Part shown: positions 5,648 through 12,522 of the stretch, piece by piece
Numbering within the stretch: the stretch's first letter is position 1
Layout: each line of letters begins with the position of its first letter
Source of the DNA: Candidatus Methanoperedentaceae archaeon
Lineage (GTDB): Archaea > Halobacteriota > Methanosarcinia > Methanosarcinales > Methanoperedenaceae
Length of the DNA: 12,522 bases
Reading direction: 5' to 3'
NCBI GenBank assembly: GCA_027371625.1
Contig: DAHXMQ010000073.1
Span: forward strand, 1 to 12,522
Program-made: the position numbers and the translations under genes
Notes under the pieces: generated by a model
Seen by the model: only the letters and a program-made list of their open reading frames with translations
Told to the model about the DNA's origin: nothing
Database searches by the model: none

Positions 5648-8600
5648 AAAACCTGAGTATAAGACACAAATTAATAATTTTTTTAATACTTATCTCGATC
5701 CTGCCCTACGCTGTAATAAGCTACATCAATTATTCAACAGAAAAAGATACCCTTGAGAAAAAGGTATTCGAGGATCTAAGTGGACTTGCTGAGGCAAAGA
5801 GCACCCATATCTCAACCGTTGTGAATATCGGTATAGAGCAGGTCAAGGAAGTTGCCACAGCCAACTTCCTGCAGCAGCTTGAAAATAGAAATACAGGTGA
5901 TATCAATCTCAATCTTTTGAGAATAAGAAGGGAAATTCCTGAATTTTTTGAGATATCTGCTCTTGACGTAAATGGCACAGTTCTGGCTTCTACTGAAAGC
6001 GGGCTTCTAAATAAGAACTACAGCGAAGAAGATTTTTTTGAGAAAGGTAAAGAAGCTCTGTATCTTGGAAACATAGATTATTACGATAACAAAACTGGAT
6101 ATATACTCTCATATCCTGTATTGAACAGAAGTACAGGCAAACTAATAGGCGTAGTTGCAGCCACTGTTTATCCCAAGTTCATATACGAAGTCACAGGCGA
6201 TTATACAGGTCTGGGGGAAAGCGGCGAGGTTCTCCTTGTCCGGAAAAGAGGAAACGAAGTCGTTTTTTTGAATCCCTTGCGCCATAATCCTGATGCTGCG
6301 CTTCGCCTGAAATTTCCTCTCGATTCTAACCTTGCTAAGCCCGCAATTCTTGCAGCAGAAGGGGGAAACGGAACCATCCAGGCGCTGGATTACCGCGGAA
6401 AGGAGGTTTTCGCTGCGTATTCCTACATCCCTTCAGGGAACTGGGGTCTGGTCGTAAAGATGGATGCTTCCGAAGCATTGATGCCTTTGACCAGGTTTGC
6501 TGAGAGATCCATCGCACTTGGTATATTTTATTCTACCGTAATTATTGCGCTGGCAATCCTTCTCGGGAGAAAATTTACATCTCCGCTTATAAGACTATCA
6601 GATGCTTCTAAAAAAGTAGCCAAAGGCTACCTTGATGTTCATATAGAACCTGAGAGCAGGGATGAAATAGGTGAGCTTGCAGGTTCTTTTAACATCATGG
6701 TACAAAAATTGAAGGAGTTATACGAGGGTCTGGAGCAGAAGGTGAAGGAAAGAACCAAGGATTTGAACAGGAGAAATCTTGAACTTGCTGCACTTATCAA
6801 AACAAACCAGAGCATTTCAAGCGGTCTTGATTTAAATAAAGTTCTGGATATAGCCGTCAGGGAAGCGGTAAGAATAGTCAACGTCTCATACTGCTCTATC
6901 GTACTCGTGGAAGGAGGAAATGATTACGGGACTGTTGCTTCTGAATACAGCCCAAGAGACCAATTAAAGCCTTCCATAGGAGAAATATTGTACCTCAAGG
7001 AATTTCCAACGCTGGGCGAAGCCTACAGCAGAAAGCAGTATGAGCTTGTTCCTGATACCAAAAACGCAGAGCTCTCCCCAAAAGAGAAAGAGATGGCAGA
7101 CAGGCTGAATATCAGGTCTATCCTTGTAATGCCCCTTGTTATCGGGGAGAAAACACTTGGTACAATGCAGTTGAGCAGTCTTGGTGAAGTTAAAGAATTC
7201 ACCGAGGAGGAAATCGGTGTATGCCAGACGCTTGCAAACCAGGCGGCTATAGCCATTGAAAATGCCCACCTGTATTCAGAACTCAAACGCCATGACAAGA
7301 CCTTTGAGACGCTTTTTGAAATAGACAGGGTAGTGAGCCAGTCGTTATATCTGGATGAGCTATTAAAAGAGACAATTTCAAAAACCATTGAGGTCACATC
7401 ATCGGATGCAGGCTGGCTTTATTTGCTGCAGGAGGATGGGGAGACCCTGATCATGGAGACATGCCAGGGAATATCAACGGAGCTTGCAACTGCTGCCTCG
7501 AAACTGAGGGTGGGGCAGGGGGTATCGGGTCTGGCAGTAAAATACGGAAAACCCGTAACCATGGACATCGAGAACTATCCGTATCCTGAGCTTGTTCCCC
7601 TTATGGCAAGGGATGGCATAACTTCCCTTGCAGGCATACCGCTCGTGGCGAAGGGAAAGATTGTCGGGGCTATGGTTTTATCCAACCGCAAGCACAGGAT
7701 ATTCTCAAAAGAAGATATCGATGTACTATCATCGATTGGCAGCCAGATAGGAGTGGCGGTTGAAAATGCAAGATTGTATTCAGAACTCAGGTACCATGAC
7801 AAGACCCTCGAGACGCTCTTTGAAATAGACATGGTAGTGAGTCAGTCCTTAGACATTGATGAAATATTCAAGGAGGCGCTTGCCAAGACCATCGAGGTGA
7901 CTTCATCGGATTTGGGCGCGATCTATTTGCTGGAAGAAGATGGGAACAAGCTGAGGTTGAAGACATCAAGAGGCTTATCTCCTGCTTTTGTTCATGCAGT
8001 TTCGGAGATAAAACTGGGTGAAGGTATAGCAGGAGCCGCGGCTCAAAACAGGAAGCCTTTCGTAACTGATATAGATCATTTCCCAACCCGTGAGCTTCTT
8101 CCCTACTTGGAAAAAGAAGGACTGATCACGCTTGTAGGTACGCCCCTCATTGCTAAAGGCAAAGTTGTGGGAGCCATGAACCTTGCCAACCGCAGGCGCA
8201 GGGTATTCTCGAAGGACGATATTGATGTACTTGCATCCATAGGCAGCCAGATAGGAGTGGCAATTGAAAACGCAAGATTGTATCAGGAATCCAGGGTCTC
8301 CTATGAAAAGCTGCAGTCGGCTTACGAAGAGCTTAAATCCCTTGATAGGATGAAGAGTGAGTTCCTTTCTAACGTTTCTCATGAACTCAAGACCCCGCTT
8401 GTTTCGATTCGCGGATACAGCGAGTTAATGTACGATGAAAAACTGGGCACTATTCCGGAGGCACAGAAAAAGGCACTGGAAGCCACAATCAGAAACACGG
8501 ACAGGCTCACGCGCCTCATCGACAGTCTTCTGTTTCTGAGCATACAGCAGATGGGCGCACCTGAGATTAAGATGAAACCTAAACCCCAGTCCATCGATGA

Positions 8601-9039
8601 AATAATAACCTCTTCTATGGCAGATATGAATGTTCAGGCAGGGAAGAAGAACATAAGCATTATAAAGGATGTGGCTTCAAACCTTATGGTTATGGGAGAC
8701 AGGGACAGGTTGACAGAGGTATTCATGAACCTTATGGACAATGCCATAAAATTCACACCACCGGGCGGTAAAATCACAATCAAAGCATGGGAAGAAAAAA
8801 ACAATGTGCATACGACTGTAACCGATACAGGCATAGGAATTCCAAAGAATGTGCTTCCCTTCCTTTTCCAGAGATTTTATCAGGCTGATGCTTCCCTGAC
8901 CAGGAAGTACGGAGGAACGGGTCTTGGGCTTTATATCTGTAAGAGCATCGTTGATGCACATAAAGGTGAAATCTGGATTGAAAGCGAGGTCGGAAAAGGG
9001 GCGACTGTTCACGTACTCTTACCGCGAATTAAAAGTTAA
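5644..9039 (+). CDS. Membrane sensor histidine kinase: Cache-like sensor, HAMP, three GAF domains, HisKA-HATPase
   Basis: This 1131-residue kinase starts at a GTG inside the response regulator stop. Order: transmembrane span 1 (about 10-28); a roughly 260-residue extracellular sensor of dCache type, with the PAS-like stretch FEISALDVNGTVLAST near 104-119; span 2 (about 290-309); HAMP (about 311-365) leading into a coiled coil; GAF1 (about 396-543), GAF2 (about 565-715) and GAF3 (about 733-883); a short coiled coil; HisKA with phospho-acceptor His913 in NVSHELKTPL; and HATPase with N box NLMDNAIKF (1029-1037), G1 DTGIGIP (1061-1067), F box LFQRFYQ and G2 GGTGLGL (1090-1096). All catalytic boxes are intact. 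It lacks its own receiver, fitting the separate regulator upstream. Ligands are unknown; GAF domains may bind small molecules, nucleotides or cofactors. GAF2 and GAF3 are recent-looking duplicates. Confidence 0.95.
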   Translation: MKNLSIRHKLIIFLILISILPYAVISYINYSTEKDTLEKKVFEDLSGLAEAKSTHISTVVNIGIEQVKEVATANFLQQLENRNTGDINLNLLRIRREIPEFFEISALDVNGTVLASTESGLLNKNYSEEDFFEKGKEALYLGNIDYYDNKTGYILSYPVLNRSTGKLIGVVAATVYPKFIYEVTGDYTGLGESGEVLLVRKRGNEVVFLNPLRHNPDAALRLKFPLDSNLAKPAILAAEGGNGTIQALDYRGKEVFAAYSYIPSGNWGLVVKMDASEALMPLTRFAERSIALGIFYSTVIIALAILLGRKFTSPLIRLSDASKKVAKGYLDVHIEPESRDEIGELAGSFNIMVQKLKELYEGLEQKVKERTKDLNRRNLELAALIKTNQSISSGLDLNKVLDIAVREAVRIVNVSYCSIVLVEGGNDYGTVASEYSPRDQLKPSIGEILYLKEFPTLGEAYSRKQYELVPDTKNAELSPKEKEMADRLNIRSILVMPLVIGEKTLGTMQLSSLGEVKEFTEEEIGVCQTLANQAAIAIENAHLYSELKRHDKTFETLFEIDRVVSQSLYLDELLKETISKTIEVTSSDAGWLYLLQEDGETLIMETCQGISTELATAASKLRVGQGVSGLAVKYGKPVTMDIENYPYPELVPLMARDGITSLAGIPLVAKGKIVGAMVLSNRKHRIFSKEDIDVLSSIGSQIGVAVENARLYSELRYHDKTLETLFEIDMVVSQSLDIDEIFKEALAKTIEVTSSDLGAIYLLEEDGNKLRLKTSRGLSPAFVHAVSEIKLGEGIAGAAAQNRKPFVTDIDHFPTRELLPYLEKEGLITLVGTPLIAKGKVVGAMNLANRRRRVFSKDDIDVLASIGSQIGVAIENARLYQESRVSYEKLQSAYEELKSLDRMKSEFLSNVSHELKTPLVSIRGYSELMYDEKLGTIPEAQKKALEATIRNTDRLTRLIDSLLFLSIQQMGAPEIKMKPKPQSIDEIITSSMADMNVQAGKKNISIIKDVASNLMVMGDRDRLTEVFMNLMDNAIKFTPPGGKITIKAWEEKNNVHTTVTDTGIGIPKNVLPFLFQRFYQADASLTRKYGGTGLGLYICKSIVDAHKGEIWIESEVGKGATVHVLLPRIKS
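7270..8277 (+). repeat. Tandem duplication of a 504-bp GAF unit inside the kinase gene
   Basis: Units 7270-7773 and 7774-8277 are exactly 504 bases (168 codons) each, with no net indel. Shared blocks include LETLFEID/FETLFEID, VVSQSL, KTIEVTSSD and ENARLY, and at DNA level an identical 20-base stretch (7738-7757 and 8242-8261). GAF1 upstream is more diverged. Confidence 0.85.
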
Positions 9040-9096
9040 AGGCATGGTTTGCAGGACACAAGACGATTAGCAATCCAATGATGATAACAATAATGC

Positions 9097-9150
9097 TTAT
9101 AATTAATAAAGATTATAATGCCTATGAATATTATCGAATGAAAATATAGC
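9097..9150 (+). promoter_or_regulatory. AT-rich promoter region of the MinD gene with an inverted repeat
   Basis: The 154-base gap after the kinase gene is AT-rich in its middle. It holds a 7-base inverted repeat, TTATAAT/ATTATAA, at 9097-9103 and 9112-9118, and a TATA-like AAAATATAG at 9141-9149. The latter predicts transcription start near 9170, leaving a leader of about 22 bases with the AAGGA ribosome site at 9183-9187. The inverted repeat could be an operator or part of the kinase operon's terminator. Confidence 0.35.
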
Positions 9151-9193
9151 GAAAAACGATGCTTAATGTCAGCATGTGGTTGAAGGAACAGAC

Positions 9194-9979
9194 ATGACAG
9201 TTCGGGTATATGCCATTGCCTCTGGAAAAGGAGGAACCGGTAAAACTACAACAACTCTGAACCTCGGCGCTTCCCTGGCGATTCTCGGAAAAAAAGCCAT
9301 AGTCGTGGATGCCGATATAGGTATGGCAAATCTCGGACTTTTAGTCGGGCTTGAAAACAGCAAAATAACACTGCACGAAGTATTAAGCGGGGAGGCTGAA
9401 ATAAAAGAAGCCATCTATAACGGACCTTCGGGTCTTAAGGTGGTGCCAAGCGGATTATCTTTAAAGGGGTTCCAGAAATCCAACCCCGATAAATTGAAGC
9501 AGGTGATACCAGTTCTTTCACAGGGCATGGACTATGTATTAATAGATGCGCCTGCAGGCATAAGCAAGGACGGTCTTATCCCGCTTTGTGTTGCAGACAG
9601 AATTCTTCTTGTGGTAAATCCTGACCTTTCCTCTCTGGCAGATGCCATAAAAACAAAAACATTAGCCGAACTTCTCGGCAAGACAGTGGAAGGCGTGATC
9701 CTGAACTGTACCAAGCTTGAAAAGACTGAAATCAACCGAAATAAAGTCCAGGAGCTACTGGGTGTGCAGGTACTTGAAACGATACCTGAGGATGCAAATG
9801 TAAGACATTCTGCCGCATTAAAGATACCTGTAGTAGCGAGAATTCCCAATTCCCCGGCTTCGATTGCCTTTAGAAGGCTTGCAGCAAGGATAGCAGGGGA
9901 GAAGTTTATTGAACCCAAGGAGACAAGGAGTTTCTTTGGTTTCGCTAAGAAAATCTTTGGAGGGAAAAAGACGGAGTAA
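9194..9979 (+). CDS. minD: MinD/ParA-family ATPase with C-terminal membrane-targeting-like helix
   Basis: The 261-residue P-loop ATPase has the deviant Walker A GKGGTGKTT (11-19) with the signature Lys12, the VDADIG motif (38-43), the Walker B/switch II YVLIDAPAG (114-122), and an adenine-side stretch GVILNCTK (167-174). The tail SFFGFAKKIFGGKK (246-259) alternates bulky hydrophobic and basic residues, as in the amphipathic membrane-targeting helix of MinD. Family members dimerise with ATP and position cellular structures; archaeal MinD paralogues affect placement of archaella and pili. I chose the ATG at 9194, with AAGGA at 9183-9187 6 bases upstream and Walker A at the usual distance; a GTG at 9176 would add six residues. 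Spacing of 75 bases to the secretion ATPase, and the TadC/FlaJ gene after that, suggest a role in localising that machine, comparable to TadZ or FlhG (inference). Confidence 0.88.
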   Translation: MTVRVYAIASGKGGTGKTTTTLNLGASLAILGKKAIVVDADIGMANLGLLVGLENSKITLHEVLSGEAEIKEAIYNGPSGLKVVPSGLSLKGFQKSNPDKLKQVIPVLSQGMDYVLIDAPAGISKDGLIPLCVADRILLVVNPDLSSLADAIKTKTLAELLGKTVEGVILNCTKLEKTEINRNKVQELLGVQVLETIPEDANVRHSAALKIPVVARIPNSPASIAFRRLAARIAGEKFIEPKETRSFFGFAKKIFGGKKTE

Positions 9980-10027
9980 GGATAGTTTTATTAATGAGTG
10001 TATATTAATAAGATTAACTTTATTTGA

Positions 10028-10036
10028 TAATTTAAA
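10028..10036 (+). promoter_or_regulatory. Possible TATA box for the secretion ATPase gene
   Basis: TAATTTAAA (10028-10036) lies about 20-26 bases before the ATG at 10055, and no Shine-Dalgarno sequence precedes that ATG, which suggests a leaderless transcript. A second AT-rich candidate, TATATTAA (10001-10008), would give a leader of about 25 bases. The whole 75-base gap is AT-rich, so either assignment is weak, and read-through from the MinD gene is also possible. Confidence 0.35.
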
Positions 10037-10054
10037 GAATTAAGATATAATAAT

Positions 10055-12232
10055 ATGGACGAGATACGAGAAAAAGTGCGTGGATTCTTAACTGAATTCA
10101 CGAATCCGGATGAGAAGGATATTGAGAAGTTTGTAAACGATATAGCTACAGAAAATCCTTCTCTTGAGATTGAGCTGTTCAGGAAGAATTTAATCAAGCT
10201 CATAGAGCAGGCAGGAGAAATTACAGCTTATGAAAAAGGGCTTTCTTTTTTAGAACAGGATTCGCCTTCTTACAATGAACTTGAAACTGCTTTAAATGAA
10301 GCTAAAAAAGGGCAGCAGAATCTGGAAGATATTTCCGAACAATTAAAAACTGCAAAAAGAATTCTGGAATCGGTCAAAGAAGAAGTGGGTGAAGAGAAAG
10401 AAGAACGTTCAAAGAATCTAAGAAAGAATAAGAAAACTGTAAAAAAGGGGGGGAAAGGAAAAGAAGAAAGAATAGAGAAAGCTGAACTTGAGGGGATGGA
10501 AGGGCTGGTGCAGCGCTTCGATGCGGATACGACCCGTGAAATAATAAAGGAAGGGATGACACCTGAAAAACATGTCAAATTCGAACAACTTCAGGAGAAG
10601 TTATTATCCGATGTCGAAACAGGTATGAGAGAGCTCAAAGAGGCTCAGCCTGAAAAACCTCAGACCTTGTTTGGGAAGGTAAAAACTTTTTTTACAAAGG
10701 AGGCAGAAGAAATAGAGGGATACAATCAAGCATTGCATGGCCCGCTTGTCACCTTTGAAGGCGTAGCAGAGTATAATGAAGTCGAACGCTACTGGGTAAA
10801 CGAACCTTATGCTTTTGTGGTAATCCTCTTTAACTCTGAAAAAAATTCCTATCTGTATTATGTGGTAGAACCAAAACTCTCAGATTTTGAGGATTTATTC
10901 CTGAAAGAAATTAAAGACAGACTGAAGGATGTCCTTCTTTTTGAAGATATAAAAAGCAATGAAGATAAGGAAAAAATTCTGACCTCTAAAGTCAAGCGTC
11001 TGGTAAAAGATTATGCCATCGATATAAGCCCGCTGACCCTTGAAAAAATATTATACTATACACGCAGGGATTTCATCAGATTCGGCAAGATCAACCCTAT
11101 CATGCATGATAACAATATTGAAGATATTTCTTCCAACGGCTATGACATCCCGATATATCTTTACCATAAGAAATACACCAACATGCCCACGAACATTTAT
11201 TATACCGAGAGCGAACTTGATTCGTATGTAATAAGGCTTGCCCAGCGCTGTGGAAAGCACATCTCGATAGCTGAGCCGATGGTTGACGCCACCATGCCCG
11301 ATGGTTCACGCATCCAGATGACACTGGGTACTGAGGTAACAACCCACGGTGCAACATTTACCATTCGAAAGTTCAGCGAAGTTCCGATAACGCCCGTTGA
11401 TCTGATTAACTGGAATACATTCTCGGCAGAGGAAATGGCGTACCTCTGGCTCTGCATTGAAAATAATAAAAGTTTGATCTTCTCAGGAGGAACAGCTTCT
11501 GGAAAGACTTCCTCTCTCAATGCAGTTTCCCTTTTCATTCCGTGGCAGGCAAAAATAATCTCACTTGAAGATACCCGTGAACTGAAACTTCCACATCCCA
11601 ACTGGATTCCTGGAGTAACCAGGGATTCTTTTACTTCCGACGGAAAAGGAACCATTGACATGTATGATCTCCTGAGAGCGGCGTTGCGACAAAGACCAGA
11701 ATACCTTCTTGTCGGCGAGGTCAGGGGTAAGGAAGCACTCACACTCTTTCAGGCGATGAGCACAGGTCACACCACGTTCTCAACCATGCATGCCGATTCG
11801 GTCTCAAGCGCCATACACCGTCTTGAGAATCCTCCCATCAGCGTTCCAAGGAGCATGATTCAGGCACTTAATATAATGAGCATCCAGGCGCAGACCTATG
11901 TAAACGGAAAAAGGGCACGGCGCAACATGAAACTTGTTGAGATTACCGATATAGACCCCACAACCAGGAACATAAGAACCAATGATATATTTGTATGGGA
12001 TGCTTTAACAGATAAATTCCAGAGGGTTGGGGAATCAAAAGCTTTGAATGATATACTGGTCAGGAGAGGCTGGAATATAAAGGATTTGAAAAAAGAATTA
12101 TCCAACAGGCAAAAAGTACTCGAATTCATGGTTAATAATAAAATTACAGATTTTAACGCAATTTCTACCATTGTTCATGATTATCAGGTAACTCCTGACA
12201 AGGTTCTCAAAAACCTGAACATCTCAGGATGA
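10055..12232 (+). CDS. Type II/IV secretion-system ATPase (archaellum/type IV pilus GspE-FlaI-TadA family)
   Basis: This hexameric-motor family powers assembly of pili, archaella or secretion pseudopili at the cytoplasmic face of the membrane. Seen in the 725 residues: a charged N-terminal extension (about 1-200) with a Lys-rich linker (about 110-140); the N-terminal family domain (about 205-420), with YWVNEPYAFV from 246, FGKINPIMHDNNIEDISSNG from 343 and the arginine-finger stretch PDGSR (415-419); then the RecA-like motor with Walker A GGTASGKT (478-485), Asp box LEDTREL (504-510), Walker B YLLVGEV with Glu555 (550-556), and His box STGHTTFSTMHADS (569-582). All catalytic motifs are intact. 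At 725 residues it is longer than typical FlaI (about 550), mainly through the N-terminal extension. The next gene overlaps or abuts its end and encodes the platform protein. Archaellum versus adhesive pilus cannot be decided, since no pilin or fla accessory gene is in view. Confidence 0.92.
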   Translation: MDEIREKVRGFLTEFTNPDEKDIEKFVNDIATENPSLEIELFRKNLIKLIEQAGEITAYEKGLSFLEQDSPSYNELETALNEAKKGQQNLEDISEQLKTAKRILESVKEEVGEEKEERSKNLRKNKKTVKKGGKGKEERIEKAELEGMEGLVQRFDADTTREIIKEGMTPEKHVKFEQLQEKLLSDVETGMRELKEAQPEKPQTLFGKVKTFFTKEAEEIEGYNQALHGPLVTFEGVAEYNEVERYWVNEPYAFVVILFNSEKNSYLYYVVEPKLSDFEDLFLKEIKDRLKDVLLFEDIKSNEDKEKILTSKVKRLVKDYAIDISPLTLEKILYYTRRDFIRFGKINPIMHDNNIEDISSNGYDIPIYLYHKKYTNMPTNIYYTESELDSYVIRLAQRCGKHISIAEPMVDATMPDGSRIQMTLGTEVTTHGATFTIRKFSEVPITPVDLINWNTFSAEEMAYLWLCIENNKSLIFSGGTASGKTSSLNAVSLFIPWQAKIISLEDTRELKLPHPNWIPGVTRDSFTSDGKGTIDMYDLLRAALRQRPEYLLVGEVRGKEALTLFQAMSTGHTTFSTMHADSVSSAIHRLENPPISVPRSMIQALNIMSIQAQTYVNGKRARRNMKLVEITDIDPTTRNIRTNDIFVWDALTDKFQRVGESKALNDILVRRGWNIKDLKKELSNRQKVLEFMVNNKITDFNAISTIVHDYQVTPDKVLKNLNISG

Positions 12233-12237
12233 GAAAA

Positions 12238-12522
12238 ATGGCGAATAAAATCGAATTATTTTTCCAGAAATTAAAGGTATTGCCATATGTCCTGCTCGGC
12301 GACAGGATGAGAGCGAGGAAGCAAGAATTCCACGACCTGAGAACGGCATTGAGACAGGCGCGTATCCCCATGTCCTATGAAATGTATATATCGAATGCAG
12401 TGTTCTACTCGGTACTCGCGGGTCTTGTGGGGGCGGTACTTGGATTGCTAACAGCTTATATAGTGGTAAGCAAAGTGGGGCTTCCGAAACAAATTACCCA
12501 TCTCACATTCAATCCATCCAAT
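12238..12522 (+). CDS. TadC/FlaJ-type platform membrane protein (partial, 5' end only)
   Basis: The reading frame is open to the window end and encodes the first 95 residues from the ATG at 12238; an ATG at 12229, overlapping the ATPase stop (ATGA), would add three residues. The 12238 start is favoured by AGGA at 12226-12229 at 8-base spacing. A cytoplasmic basic segment (LLGDRMRARKQEFHDLRTALRQARIP) is followed by a hydrophobic span near residues 57-77 (SVLAGLVGAVLGLLTAYIVV). That layout fits the N-terminus of archaeal type II secretion F-domain proteins, the inner-membrane platform that contacts the ATPase. Position directly after the motor gene is the standard arrangement for FlaI-FlaJ and TadA-TadB/C pairs. 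The conserved T2SF domains lie beyond the window, so the assignment depends on context and the N-terminal layout. Confidence 0.75.
   Translation, partial: MANKIELFFQKLKVLPYVLLGDRMRARKQEFHDLRTALRQARIPMSYEMYISNAVFYSVLAGLVGAVLGLLTAYIVVSKVGLPKQITHLTFNPSN

Noticed and set aside
9176..9193. GTG at 9176 as start of the MinD-like protein
   Set aside because: It has no ribosome site at the right distance, whereas the ATG at 9194 has AAGGA 6 bases upstream and gives the usual MinD N-terminus.
9040..9193. Search for a small RNA, tRNA or mobile-element end in the largest intergenic gap
   Set aside because: Only AT-rich promoter-like sequence and a 7-base inverted repeat are visible; there is no cloverleaf, conserved RNA motif or terminal repeat pair.
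11200..11742. 180-codon minus-strand open frame opposite the secretion ATPase motor core
   Set aside because: The opposite strand carries invariant Walker and Asp/His boxes; the antisense translation shows no family pattern.

Overview
The window looks like a piece of an archaeal chromosome, most probably a methanogen-related euryarchaeon (Methanosarcinales or Methanoperedens-like). That placement is inferred from gene content, not tested. The archaeal signs are a phosphomevalonate dehydratase (aconitase X) small subunit, a two-domain KaiC-like ATPase, an archaellum/type IV pilus-class secretion ATPase followed by its membrane platform protein, and TATA-like boxes placed for short-leader or leaderless transcripts. 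Genes are packed closely, often with overlapping stop and start codons. I see no tRNA, rRNA, CRISPR array, insertion sequence or attachment site, and no gene-free stretch longer than about 155 bases.

Layout. (1) 1-667, + strand: the very end of an upstream gene, the phosphomevalonate dehydratase small subunit of the archaeal mevalonate pathway, and a coupled 72-residue protein that weakly resembles a PC4-type nucleic-acid-binding fold. (2) 675-2271, - strand: aspartokinase followed by a 63-residue single-span membrane protein. These converge on the first block at a T-rich terminator-like stretch. (3) 2348-3112, + strand: a TIM-barrel sugar phosphate isomerase/epimerase, divergent from aspartokinase. 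(4) 3175-9039, + strand: a five-gene signalling operon with a clear TATA box and Shine-Dalgarno site. It encodes a two-domain KaiC-like ATPase, two unrelated-looking three-span membrane proteins, a receiver-only response regulator, and a 1131-residue sensor histidine kinase (extracellular Cache-like sensor, HAMP, three GAF domains, kinase core). The genes overlap or abut throughout. (5) 9194-12522, + strand: a MinD/ParA-family ATPase with a membrane-targeting-like tail, a 725-residue secretion/pilus ATPase with a long charged N-terminal extension, and the start of the TadC/FlaJ-type membrane platform gene, which runs off the end.

How it may fit together (inference). The kinase would sense an extracellular ligand and cytoplasmic signals through its GAF domains and phosphorylate the stand-alone receiver. 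That receiver has no output domain, so its target is probably another protein, with the co-transcribed KaiC-like ATPase and the two membrane proteins as first candidates. The MinD-like protein beside the pilus/secretion motor suggests spatial control of a surface filament or secretion machine. Whether the signalling operon controls that machine cannot be told from the sequence.

The items most worth a second look are the KaiC-membrane-receiver-kinase operon and its two unrecognised membrane proteins, an in-register A AAA AAG slippery heptamer within an A6G7 tract in the secretion ATPase gene, an apparent ATT start codon, and an exact 168-codon tandem GAF duplication.
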